A stretch of 49,851 nucleotides of DNA. Origin: Kiritimatiellota bacterium (GTDB lineage Bacteria > Verrucomicrobiota > Lentisphaeria > Oligosphaerales > JAADHN01). Where the stretch lies: positions 3,568 through 53,418 of the forward strand of contig JAADHN010000153.1 in NCBI GenBank assembly GCA_013151865.1. Direction: 5' to 3'. Shown in pieces: positions 8,235 to 16,685 of this stretch. Each line of letters begins with the position of its first letter. Position 1 is the first letter of the stretch. The notes below the pieces were generated by a model that was given only the letters and a program-made list of their open reading frames with translations, ran no database searches and was not told the origin of the DNA. The translations under genes were made by a program, and so were the position numbers.

Positions 8235-9080
8235 ATGAGTCCTTCGATGATCCAACTGCGGAATATTTACAAGTCGCTGGGGGGGCGCCCGGTCCTCCGG
8301 GACGTCACGCTGGAAGTGCGGCGCGGAGAGAGCCTGGTCATCGTCGGGTCGAGCGGCACGGGCAAGAGCGTCACGCTGCAGCACATGGTCGGCCTGTTGC
8401 ATCCCGACGCCGGTGACGTCCTGATCGAAGGCGAGTGCATCAACCGTGCCACGGGGCGGGCCGTGGAGCGCATTCGTGAAAAGTTCGGGGTCCTCTTCCA
8501 GTCCGGGGCCCTTATCAACTGGATGAATGTTTTTGACAACGTGGCGCTTCCTCTCTACGAAAAGACGAGTCTCGGGGACGAAGAGATCGCCGCCAGGGTG
8601 CGAGAGGCGCTCGCGCTGGTGGACCTCCAAGGGACCGAGGCCAGGATGCCGGCGGAATTGTCCGGCGGGATGCGCAAACGCGCCGGGCTGGCCCGGGCCA
8701 TTATCATGCGACCGTTAATCGTTCTGTACGATGAACCGACTTCGGGCCTGGATCCGGTGATGTCGCGGCGCATCGATCGCCTCATTCGGGACGTGCAACG
8801 CCGCTTCAACACCACGGCAGTAGTGGTCACGCACGACCTGCAGAGCGCCTTCACCGTGGGCGACCGGATTGCCATGCTGGCGGAAGGGAGAATTGTCGAA
8901 GTAGGCACTCCGGCAGAATTCCGTGCCAGCACGTGCCCGGCGGTGCAGGAGTTCATTTCGGCACAGTTTTCCGAAGCTGCCCGGGCTGAGGAGGCGGTCG
9001 CGTGGACATCGCCCCCCCGAGAAACTCAAGCCCCGGCAGGATCGGACCGCACCGGGTCGGATCAGGAGGACAGGAAATGA
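8235..9080 (+). CDS. mlaF: MlaF-family lipid ABC transporter ATP-binding protein
   Basis: A 281-residue ATPase. Walker A is GSSGTGKS, the signature is LSGGMRKRAGLARA, Walker B is LIVLYDEPTSGLDP and the switch His is in VVVTHDL. LFQSGALINWMNVFDNV is characteristic of MlaF rather than of general ABC ATPases. The last 25-30 residues are a hydrophilic tail beyond the normal fold. It starts 112 bases after mlaE, with an alternative in-frame ATG at 8247. Its stop overlaps the mlaD start as ATGA, indicating translational coupling. Confidence 0.93.
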   Translation: MSPSMIQLRNIYKSLGGRPVLRDVTLEVRRGESLVIVGSSGTGKSVTLQHMVGLLHPDAGDVLIEGECINRATGRAVERIREKFGVLFQSGALINWMNVFDNVALPLYEKTSLGDEEIAARVREALALVDLQGTEARMPAELSGGMRKRAGLARAIIMRPLIVLYDEPTSGLDPVMSRRIDRLIRDVQRRFNTTAVVVTHDLQSAFTVGDRIAMLAEGRIVEVGTPAEFRASTCPAVQEFISAQFSEAARAEEAVAWTSPPRETQAPAGSDRTGSDQEDRK

Positions 9081-10222
9081 GCGGAAAACGGAAGGTCACC
9101 TGGCGACAACTGTCGCTCGAGTTCATGGTGGGGTGCTTTTTCTTCGGAGCGCTGGCCTTGTTGGCGACTTTCACGATTCTGCTGAGCCGGGAAACGTTTC
9201 TCAAACCCAAGACACACCTGACCGTGGTGTTCCCGAGCATTATCGGTCTCAATGAAGGCGACAATGTTCTGGTGCGCGGGGTGCGTGTCGGTCGGGTGGA
9301 GCGGATCCGACTGGGCGGCCGTTATGTTCATGTGCGCCTGGCGCTGGAGCAGCCGCTGCAGCTTTTCACCGGCTACAGCATCGAGGTCCGGTACTCATCG
9401 ATCCTGGGCGGACGTTACCTGTACGTTTACGAAGGAGACCGGGACAGCAGTCCCATTCCTGCCGGACAACCCCTTTATGGGACGGCCCCTCCGGACCTGA
9501 TGACCGAGACCGCAAGGTTGGTCCAGGATGTGAAGGTCGAGTTGAATCGGGTGCTTTCAACAATCGAGCAGCAAGACCTGATCCGCAAATTCGCGGCTTT
9601 GGTCGAGAATGGACGCGTTTTGACCGAGGACCTGCACCGCGGCAAGGGGACCCTGGGCAAACTCATCCAGGATCCCGCCCTGTACGACAGGGCACTTCAG
9701 GCAGTAAACGACCTGCGGGCTGCGGGCGCCCGTGTCGAGAAGGCGGCGGAGACCATTCAGGCCGTTGCCGCCGACGCCAGGGCCGGCAAAGGCACGGTAG
9801 GCAAACTGCTGGTGGACGATTCCCTCTACCGCGACGCAAGAGCTATTTTGGCCGACGCCAGGGCCGGCAAAGGCACGCTGGGGAAACTGTTGACGGACGA
9901 CTCCTTGTACGATAACTTCCAGTCCGCGAGCAAGGATCTCAAGCAAGCCGCGCAAGCCCTGACGGACAAAGGATCCACCGTGGGACGGCTCCTTTCGGAC
10001 GACGGACGGTTGTACGAAAAAGTGTCGGAATCTTTGGATGCGGTACACGAAATCACCGAGGACGTGCGGTCCGGACGGGGTACGTTGGGACGTTTGGTCA
10101 AGGACCCTTCTCTGTACGAAGAGGCCCGCAAGACGGTGCAGGAAGCCCGACGCGCCGTGGAAGATTTTCGGGAACAGGCACCGATTTCCACTTTTGGAAA
10201 CCTGATTTTCGGGGCACTGTAG
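9077..10222 (+). CDS. mlaD: MlaD/Mce-domain lipid transporter subunit with five C-terminal repeats
   Basis: A 381-residue membrane-anchored Mce protein. A single N-terminal membrane helix (about residues 18-36) is followed by one Mce domain (TVVFPSIIGLNEGDNVLVRGVRVGRVE). A long helical tail holds five copies of a G-K-G-T-L-G-K-L-x(2)-D-x(2)-L-Y-type motif beginning near residues 189, 237, 264, 299 and 333. At DNA level, 27 bases at 9770-9796 recur exactly at 9851-9877, 81 bases (27 codons) later. AGGAGG lies seven bases before the ATG, which overlaps the mlaF stop. In the known family the Mce domain forms a hexameric periplasmic ring; the repeats probably lengthen that periplasmic part. Confidence 0.9.
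   Translation: MSGKRKVTWRQLSLEFMVGCFFFGALALLATFTILLSRETFLKPKTHLTVVFPSIIGLNEGDNVLVRGVRVGRVERIRLGGRYVHVRLALEQPLQLFTGYSIEVRYSSILGGRYLYVYEGDRDSSPIPAGQPLYGTAPPDLMTETARLVQDVKVELNRVLSTIEQQDLIRKFAALVENGRVLTEDLHRGKGTLGKLIQDPALYDRALQAVNDLRAAGARVEKAAETIQAVAADARAGKGTVGKLLVDDSLYRDARAILADARAGKGTLGKLLTDDSLYDNFQSASKDLKQAAQALTDKGSTVGRLLSDDGRLYEKVSESLDAVHEITEDVRSGRGTLGRLVKDPSLYEEARKTVQEARRAVEDFREQAPISTFGNLIFGAL
9770..9877 (+). repeat. 27-base exact direct repeat inside mlaD
   Basis: Positions 9770-9796 and 9851-9877 are identical and encode ADARAGKGT both times. The spacing is 81 bases, exactly one 27-residue protein repeat, so a recent in-frame duplication of a repeat unit is likely. Confidence 0.85.
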
Positions 10223-10225
10223 TCC

Positions 10226-10402
10226 GAGTAATGCACGAATCATCTGCTGCGATCATGCATCTCAGACGCCTTCGGAACATTGCTGTCGCCCACTGAGCGA
10301 GGCGGCGCTTCAATACGGCCGCGACCCCAGGCGTCGGTCGACGCAACAAGCTGAACCTGTATGAATAAACAGCATCCTCTCGCCGCACAATTCATAGGCA
10401 AT
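10226..10402 (+). repeat. Copy B of the three-copy intergenic element
   Basis: This copy starts just after the mlaD stop. Blocks: ATGC (10231-10234), ten bases, TGCTGCGA (10245-10252), GCAT (10257-10260), ATTGCTG (10279-10285), a GC hairpin GCGGC/GCCGC (10302-10306 with 10318-10322), GCAA (about 10343), CCTCTCGC (10376-10383) and ATTCAT. TGCTGCGA to ATTGCTG is 34 bases, as in copies A and C. The rest of the gap to the kinase gene (to 10612) shows no further recognisable feature. Confidence 0.65.
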
Positions 10403-10612
10403 CCAGACAACAAGCGCGATGGCCTGGGTAATGCACATCCTTCCGCGCCGCAAGCGGCTCGTGCTTTGCTCGGGCCAAGCTGAGTTCCGTGCACGATTCG
10501 ACAGGGGTGATCGCGGCTGAATCTCGGTTGGCGCGAAGTGCGGATCTCGCTATCGAGGCCGAACTGCGCGGCCGTTCCGGAGCGGCCGGCGCACGACACG
10601 AACAGACAAACC

Positions 10613-13600
10613 GTGAACATTTCACCTGAAAACCTGGAACGCGGCACTGTCATCGCGGGATACCGCATTGAAGAAGCCATCGGCCGGGGCGCCATGGCCG
10701 TGGTGTACCGGGCGGTGCAGTTGAATCTGCAGCGTTCCGTGGCCCTGAAGGTGCTGACCGAAGAACTGGCGGGCGATCAGGAATTCGTGGCGCGTTTTTT
10801 TAATGAGGCCCGGGCGGCGGCGGCCATTTCCCACCCCAACATCATCCAGGCGTACGATGCCGGTGTGGCCGAGGGCGACATCTATTATTTCGCGATGGAA
10901 TATGTGGAAGGCGAGACCCTTCAAACGCGCATTGTCCGCGAAGGCCGGCTCGATGTTCGCCCTGCGCTGGACATTGCTCTGGACATTGCCGGCGCCCTCC
11001 AGTACGGCTGGGAAAAACAACGTTTGACCCACGGAGACATCAAGCCGGAAAACATCATGGTCACCAGCGAAGGGGAGACCAAACTCGCCGATTTCGGCCT
11101 GGCCAAAGTCGCCGGGCATGAGTATGCGGGCGAGGGCATCATGCTGACCCCGTTGTATGCGCCGCCCGAACGCATCCGCGGGGAAGCGGGCGAGGGCGAT
11201 TGTCGAGCCGACATCTATTCGTTCGGCGCCACTCTGTACCACATGTTGGCGGGGGCCCCGCCGTTTCCGGGCGAGGATCCCACGACAGTCATGCGGCGTC
11301 ATCTCGAGGAGGCGATACCGTCTCTCCGGCGCGTGGCCCCGCCCCCCCCTCGAGAAGTGGATGAATACGTTCAGCGTCTGTTGGCCAAGACCCCTGGGGA
11401 ACGTCCGGCGGATTGGGCGCAGGTTGTTCGGGCTCTGCGCCGACTGCGGACCCACTGCGGCCCCAAAGCCGGCCGGCCGGTAGTCATGCACCAGTCGGCG
11501 CGCGCCCAAGCCGCCGCAGCCTCGGCGGTGGCGGCGGACCGCCGGGCCAGAGGGCGTTCGCCGGTCGGCGCGCTGGTTGCGGCGGCGGTCCTCACAACCC
11601 TGCTGGCCGGGGCAGGGTATTTCTTCTACAAACGCAACGCGACGTCTCCGGCGCCGCCCTTTTCGGCCGAGACCGCGAGGACAGTTGCCGACGACAGCGA
11701 ACAAGCGGAGTGGCTGCGGCTCAAGGGCAAACTCGGGAGCGTCCGAGACCCGGGACAGGCCGTGAAAATGCTCGAGTCGTTCCGGGAAGTACACGGGAAT
11801 AAGCTGCCGTCGGATTTCGATTGGTACCTTGAACGATACAAGCGGCGCCTGGAAACGGCTGCTTCTCACGGGACGCCGAAGACACCGAAGCCGGAAGACG
11901 TGTTGGCCCGGCGTGTGGCTACCGTGGCCTCCGGCGCCGGCGAGGGCCAACTGACGCCGGCGGAACGCGCCCAGATACTGCGGGAAGTCAGCGCCCTCAT
12001 CGCGGAAAAAGCCCTTACTCCGGGTCAGCGAAAACAACTGACCGCCGTCCGCGAACGGCTTATCGGCGCGTCCGCCCCCGAGGCCCCGGCAGAACGCACG
12101 GGGCCGATCCCGGTCGAGGCCCGCGTCCCGGTCGCCGCGCCGGAGCAGGCACAAACACCGGAGCCGGAGTTCGCGGCGGAGACGCGCGAAACCCTCGAGG
12201 CGGATGCGTACGTGACGCTCCTGGCGCAAGTCGCCCGGAGAGGTTTCGGCCTGCAGCGTTCGCTGGAACCGTTGAAAGAATCCGTCAGCACATGGCTGAC
12301 CGCCCACCCGGCGCCGTCGCCGCGGCGGGAACTGGTCGCGTTTCTCGGGCGGCGGGTTCTGCCCGGGGCGACCGGATTCCTGCGAGCGTTGATGGCACGA
12401 AAATCGGGGTTGGTGGGCAGACAATTGTCCAGTCCGAAATTCGGGAAACGCACGATCCGAGAGGTCTCGAGCCGGGGGATTAAACTGGCCAAAGTCACGC
12501 GCTACGGCGAGACCGCCGTTTGGGTTCCCTGGACAGCCCTCGATTCCCCTCCGTACTTGCTGTATTTGGGCGCCGTGGCTTTCAGCGAAAGCGAGAGGAC
12601 GCCGTCCTTGGACGCGTGCACATCATACCTTTCAGTACTCCTGTTGACCGGCGCCGGGAAGCAACTCGAACAGTTCCTGAAACGCTTCCGAGACGCGGAG
12701 GCGCCGGAGAAAAAGCTGTGGAGCGCCCTTGCGGCGGACTTGGCCCGATCCCCGCAGCAGGTTCGGGCCCTGGATCTCTGGCGTCGAGCCCGGGAGCAGT
12801 ATCTTTTGGGGGGACGTGTCGGGCCCTATCGCCTTCTGAAGCGCCTAAGCCAGAACGGGGACGCCCTGCTGCCTTGGCGCAAGACGCAAATCGAGGGAAT
12901 GCTTCGGGTCTGCGAAGAGTACCTGCCGGAGAAGACGGCCGGGCGCCTGGTCCGCAAGGCCCGCGAGCAATTGGGGATCCTTCCGAGCGAGGCCCTGGCC
13001 TTGGCCGGCGTCGCCTATGCGCGCTACGGACTGTTGGATTTTCCGGAGCGGAACAGCATTGACCGCATTCGCGCCGAGGCGCTGCAACTCATGTCCGCAA
13101 GCGTGAAAGACTTGGACGGACCGGCCGGATGGCGGCAGCTCGAGCCGCTGCTTTTTTCGTCCCCGCGGCGGAGCCGGCAATTCTTCCCGGGGCTGGACAT
13201 GGTTCTTTACAGTGCTATGACCCGCGATCAAAAACTTCCTGCAGCCGTCGCGGCCGCACAGAATATTCTTCACGCCGGCGCGCTGATCGAGATCGGCGAT
13301 TGGGGGAAGGCACAGTTTTTCCTTGCAAAAGCCGACAGCGGTTCCATCGGCGGACTGCCTGCCAACCTGCAGAGCAGCGCCGTATTCACGCAAGCCCTGA
13401 TTGCAGATCGTTTCGGGGCCCCGCGGCGTACCGTCTTGAAGTTTCTCGCCCGAATGGGAGAAGTGCCCGCGGGACGTTCACCTCCCGCGGCCCTGGCGGC
13501 GGCCCAGGCGGAATGCGCCGTGCTTGTTCGCGCTTTTGATCTTGAAGCGGCCCCCTGGCCCCCGTGGTCGGAATTGGCCGAACAAGGCCCCCCGCCCCTG

Positions 13601-14458
13601 ATGCGCCAGTTCGTGCTCGCAAGTCTTGCGTGGCTCGTCGAAGCGGGGCGCGGCAAAGAGGCAGCCCGGCTGATTTCCACGATTTGCGACGACGGCAACA
13701 CCGGTCGCAAGCTGGGCTTTCAGCCTGGGGATGCGGTGTTTCTCAAGGCCGTCGGACAATGGCTCTCCGCACCGGAAGGCGCTCCGTTGCCGCGAGTAAC
13801 GACACAAGTCAGCCAAGCCGGCCATCTCGGACGACTCTATGTCGCGGCCATAAGCGCCGCGCCCCGAGTGCGCCCCGAAGTGCGCGACAGTCTGGTGGAT
13901 GCACCCCTACTGCCCAATGCGGGGAAAACGGTATTTGACGCCGATGCATGGTTTAATCAATGCATTCTTCGGGTAGATTATGCTTTGACGACCGGTCGCG
14001 TGAAACGCGCACTCGAAATTGTGGAACGCGTGCTCGATGACAGGTCTCTCAATCTAACCGGGTATTATGCCCGGCTACGCGCCCTGCAGGCCGGGCTCGA
14101 GACCCTTTCCGGTAATATCGGACGGGCGCGGGATCTGCTGGGCGGTTTGGAATGGAGTACGGGCAGCTCGGCCGCCGAGCGGGATTTTGTCCGAGTTTTC
14201 GCCCGCCCTTCCGGTCTGGATACCTGGCCTCGGTCCGTGTCCCCGGCCTCCGAAGCAGGCTTTTGGTTCGGGTGGCTCAATTGGGCTGTCAAAGCGCAGG
14301 GGGACCCCAACGCCGCCCGTCCGCGGCTTGCGGCCATGGAAAAATGTCGCACCACTCAGGCCGAGAAAGCACTGCTCAGGGGGTTGCGCATATTCTGCGC
14401 CATCCAACCGAGCGGTGCGGAAAAAGAAACGACGGACACGGAACCAGTCCGGCCTTGA
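10613..14458 (+). CDS. Large membrane Ser/Thr protein kinase (Hanks type)
   Basis: A protein of about 1281 residues. The N-terminal kinase domain has the glycine loop GRGAMAVVYRA, Lys46 in VALKVL, HGDIKPENIM with catalytic Asp142, ADFGLAK with Asp160, and an APE-like APPER. HRD is HGD, so it is a non-RD kinase. One membrane helix near residues 319-340 separates the kinase from about 930 residues predicted outside the cytoplasm, which are Ala/Leu/Arg rich and helical, possibly TPR-like. The start is uncertain: GTG 10613 begins just before the domain, and GTG 10538 would add 25 residues; neither has a clear ribosome site. It precedes mcsA. Its input and targets are unknown. Confidence 0.88.
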   Translation: MNISPENLERGTVIAGYRIEEAIGRGAMAVVYRAVQLNLQRSVALKVLTEELAGDQEFVARFFNEARAAAAISHPNIIQAYDAGVAEGDIYYFAMEYVEGETLQTRIVREGRLDVRPALDIALDIAGALQYGWEKQRLTHGDIKPENIMVTSEGETKLADFGLAKVAGHEYAGEGIMLTPLYAPPERIRGEAGEGDCRADIYSFGATLYHMLAGAPPFPGEDPTTVMRRHLEEAIPSLRRVAPPPPREVDEYVQRLLAKTPGERPADWAQVVRALRRLRTHCGPKAGRPVVMHQSARAQAAAASAVAADRRARGRSPVGALVAAAVLTTLLAGAGYFFYKRNATSPAPPFSAETARTVADDSEQAEWLRLKGKLGSVRDPGQAVKMLESFREVHGNKLPSDFDWYLERYKRRLETAASHGTPKTPKPEDVLARRVATVASGAGEGQLTPAERAQILREVSALIAEKALTPGQRKQLTAVRERLIGASAPEAPAERTGPIPVEARVPVAAPEQAQTPEPEFAAETRETLEADAYVTLLAQVARRGFGLQRSLEPLKESVSTWLTAHPAPSPRRELVAFLGRRVLPGATGFLRALMARKSGLVGRQLSSPKFGKRTIREVSSRGIKLAKVTRYGETAVWVPWTALDSPPYLLYLGAVAFSESERTPSLDACTSYLSVLLLTGAGKQLEQFLKRFRDAEAPEKKLWSALAADLARSPQQVRALDLWRRAREQYLLGGRVGPYRLLKRLSQNGDALLPWRKTQIEGMLRVCEEYLPEKTAGRLVRKAREQLGILPSEALALAGVAYARYGLLDFPERNSIDRIRAEALQLMSASVKDLDGPAGWRQLEPLLFSSPRRSRQFFPGLDMVLYSAMTRDQKLPAAVAAAQNILHAGALIEIGDWGKAQFFLAKADSGSIGGLPANLQSSAVFTQALIADRFGAPRRTVLKFLARMGEVPAGRSPPAALAAAQAECAVLVRAFDLEAAPWPPWSELAEQGPPPLMRQFVLASLAWLVEAGRGKEAARLISTICDDGNTGRKLGFQPGDAVFLKAVGQWLSAPEGAPLPRVTTQVSQAGHLGRLYVAAISAAPRVRPEVRDSLVDAPLLPNAGKTVFDADAWFNQCILRVDYALTTGRVKRALEIVERVLDDRSLNLTGYYARLRALQAGLETLSGNIGRARDLLGGLEWSTGSSAAERDFVRVFARPSGLDTWPRSVSPASEAGFWFGWLNWAVKAQGDPNAARPRLAAMEKCRTTQAEKALLRGLRIFCAIQPSGAEKETTDTEPVRP

Positions 14459-14476
14459 GGGCGTCAATTCAGATAG

Positions 14477-14520
14477 CGCCCCGGTCCGGGGCGGCGGCCG
14501 CGGGTTGCGCAGCAAACCCG
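14477..14520 (+). terminator. Two tandem GC-rich hairpins after the kinase gene
   Basis: Positions 14477-14493 form an 8-bp perfect stem (CGCCCCGG) starting 18 bases after the kinase stop. A second imperfect hairpin (GGGTTGC with GCAAACCC) follows at about 14503-14520. There is no T-tract, so termination is only a possibility. Confidence 0.3.
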
Positions 14521-14686
14521 ACCGATCCCGCAACAACTAGGAAAACAAGCCCGAGCGCCCCGGGGCCGGCCCGTGTGCGCAGAACGAGCACAGGCCGCAC
14601 GGTCGATGCTCCCGATGAACCGGGCCGATGGATGGCGTTCTGGCGTGACTGTGCGCTCGAGGACCGTTGCCGGGAATTTGCGAAAA

Positions 14687-15241
14687 ATGTTTTGCGAAAA
14701 ATGCCATAAAAACCAAGCCACCGTCCACATCAAGGAGATGACTGGCGACCAGGTCAAAGTACTTCATTTATGCAGTGAGTGCGCCGGGGCGGCGGCCCTC
14801 CCGGAAGAGAATGCGGCCCTGAACCTTGCGGAGATTTTGTATAAACTTGCGGCCGGGGCGGCCGAATCGATGGAATCGAGTACGGACACGGACGTCCCTT
14901 CGGGCCAGAGCATGGCGGCTCCGGACTCGACCGAAACCGAGACGGTTTGTCCTGGTTGCGGGCTGACGCTCGCAGAGTTTCGCAAAACGGGCCGGTTGGG
15001 CTGCGGAGACTGTTATCCGGCGTTTGCAGCAGCGCTCGAAGACGTTTTGCGTGACATGCACCGGGGAACGGTCCATCGTGGCAGGCGCCCCGAGTCGGGG
15101 CCGCCTACCGGGGGTGGTCCATCGTCTCGGGAACGAGCCGTAGCTCGATTGCGAGAAGAGCTGTCGCGGGCGGTCGCCGTTGAAGCCTACGAGCGGGCGG
15201 CGGAACTCCGCGATGAAATTCGGCGGGCCATGTCGAATTGA
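14687..15241 (+). CDS. mcsA: McsA-like zinc-finger/UVR-domain activator of McsB
   Basis: A 184-residue protein with the McsA layout. A first CxxC pair occurs in MFCEKCHKNQATVHI and LHLCSECA, and a second in VCPGCGLTL and GCGDCYPAF. A C-terminal UVR motif follows (RLREELSRAVAVEAYERAAEL). In Firmicutes McsA activates the arginine kinase McsB and links it to ClpC. The ATG at 14687 starts MFCEKCHKN, where homology begins. mcsB follows 75 bases later and clpC comes next, matching the classical order, but no ctsR is present. A low-complexity linker (about residues 60-88) separates the two zinc parts. Confidence 0.9.
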   Translation: MFCEKCHKNQATVHIKEMTGDQVKVLHLCSECAGAAALPEENAALNLAEILYKLAAGAAESMESSTDTDVPSGQSMAAPDSTETETVCPGCGLTLAEFRKTGRLGCGDCYPAFAAALEDVLRDMHRGTVHRGRRPESGPPTGGGPSSRERAVARLREELSRAVAVEAYERAAELRDEIRRAMSN

Positions 15242-15316
15242 CGACGAACCGACTCGGGAAGACCGTCCTGCGGCCGGTTTTTTCAGGCAAGATGTGTCCT
15301 GGGCGCAGTGAGTTCG

Positions 15317-16399
15317 ATGCACGCGATCATTCAACAACTTTGCGGGCGCCTGCCGGCTTGGATGTCCAAAGCCGGCCACGACGCCCCGGAAGGTGCAGTG
15401 GCGGTGTCCACCCGGGTCCGACTGGCCCGCAATCTGGGCGACGTCCCGTTCCCCGGCCGGGCTGCGCAGGCGGTCCGACGCCAAGTGTGGGGGCGTTTGT
15501 GTGCCCTGGCAGGCGAACTGTTCGAGACGGAGGCCCCGGCCGAGATGGAAATGGTCGAGTTGGCTCCGGCGGAACGGGAAGTGTTGCTCGAACGCCGATT
15601 GGTAAGTTCGGAGCTATGCAGTTGTGGTGAAGGCAGCGGCGTACTGCTTCGGAGCGACGAGAGCGTGGCCCTGCTGGTGAATGAAGAGGATCATGTACGG
15701 ATTCAGGCCCTGTTGCCCGGTCTCCAGTTGGCGGAGGCGTACCGTTGCTCGGAACAGGTGGACGCGACGTTCTGCCGCAGTGCTCCGGTGGCGTTTTCGG
15801 AGCGGTTCGGGTTCTTGACGGCCTGTCCCACAAATGCCGGCACCGGCATGCGTGCGTCGGTTATGCTTCATCTCCCGGGGCTGGTTCTGACCGAGCGTAT
15901 GGAAAGCGTGGTCCGTGCGATCGGCGAATTGGGGGAGGCGGTGCGCGGCGTCCACGGAGAAGGCTCGGAAGCGGTTGGACATTTCTTTCAGATATCAAAC
16001 CAGTCCACTTTGGGCGAGTCTGAAACGGAAATCCTGGAGCGTCTCGATCATTTGATCCGGGACTTGGTCTGGCAGGAGCTGAACGCACGTCGCCACTTGG
16101 TGCGACATGAACGGACCCGACTTTTGGACTATGTGGGCCGGGCGTTGGGTGTACTGCGGCACGCATACCGAGTTTCGGGCCGGGAAAGTCTGGCGCACCT
16201 GTCAGCGCTCCGGCTCGGAGCTCTTTTGGGCTTGTTTCGCACGTTGGAGGCGCCCATGATCGAGGAGTTGATTTTGCACACGCGGCCGGGCCACCTGCAG
16301 GTTCGGGTCGGCCGGGAGATGGACGAGGCAGAACGAGACGAGGCCAGGGCCGCCGTTATTCGCAAGGCCCTGACGCCCGAAAAAATCGGAGCAGGCTAA
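15317..16399 (+). CDS. mcsB: Protein-arginine kinase
   Basis: A 360-residue phosphagen-kinase-fold enzyme that phosphorylates arginines, marking proteins for ClpC. VSTRVRLARNL and LVNEEDHVRIQ are the nucleotide and acidic catalytic regions. LTACPTNAGTG holds the catalytic Cys (about residue 170), and NQSTLGESE is a further conserved segment. RDEARA at residues 340-345 fits the RDxxRA allosteric phospho-arginine pocket described for McsB. The ATG at 15317 is used; GTG 15308 three codons earlier is equally possible. It lies between mcsA and clpC, and copy C of the intergenic element follows the stop directly. Confidence 0.93.
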   Translation: MHAIIQQLCGRLPAWMSKAGHDAPEGAVAVSTRVRLARNLGDVPFPGRAAQAVRRQVWGRLCALAGELFETEAPAEMEMVELAPAEREVLLERRLVSSELCSCGEGSGVLLRSDESVALLVNEEDHVRIQALLPGLQLAEAYRCSEQVDATFCRSAPVAFSERFGFLTACPTNAGTGMRASVMLHLPGLVLTERMESVVRAIGELGEAVRGVHGEGSEAVGHFFQISNQSTLGESETEILERLDHLIRDLVWQELNARRHLVRHERTRLLDYVGRALGVLRHAYRVSGRESLAHLSALRLGALLGLFRTLEAPMIEELILHTRPGHLQVRVGREMDEAERDEARAAVIRKALTPEKIGAG

Positions 16400-16401
16400 C
16401 C

Positions 16402-16570
16402 TGAATGATGCATGTGTTCTCTGCTGCGATGACGCATCTCACACATTTTCAGAGTATTGCTGCCACCCATCGACCGAGGCTGTGTTGCACACAGCCCGGC
16501 CCGGCGCGCGCCGCAATGGCTTGAATCCGTGTGAGTCACTCCCTCTCGCGAGGAAGTCCATGAAGTAATA
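16402..16570 (+). repeat. Copy C of the three-copy intergenic element, between mcsB and clpC
   Basis: Blocks: GATGC (16407-16411), ten bases, TGCTGCGA (16422-16429), GCATC (16434-16438), ATTGCTG (16456-16462) and the strongest hairpin of the family at 16478-16496 (GGCTGTGT/ACACAGCC with a three-base loop). GCAATG (about 16513), CCTCTCGC (16542-16549) and CATGAA follow. Resemblance to copy A continues to CGGCAGAAAC near 16620. It fills the gap before clpC, so it may act in the clpC leader. Confidence 0.68.
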
Positions 16571-16685
16571 AGGCCAGCCCGGACGGACTGCGGCGCCGGA
16601 CCCGCCCAAGTTGGACGGCAGAAACGAACTGTGAACCCGACGGGGAGCGTCCCCCGACAATGTTGAAAGATCTTTTGGAGTCAAA

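Noticed and set aside
10622-12424. A 600-codon minus-strand frame opposite the Ser/Thr kinase
   Set aside because: The plus strand clearly encodes kinase motifs; the opposite frame is Arg/Gly-rich low-complexity sequence.
16541-16562. GCGAGGAAGTCCATG in copy C resembling the conserved start of RNase P RNA
   Set aside because: The match is short and the other RNase P conserved regions are absent from the gap.
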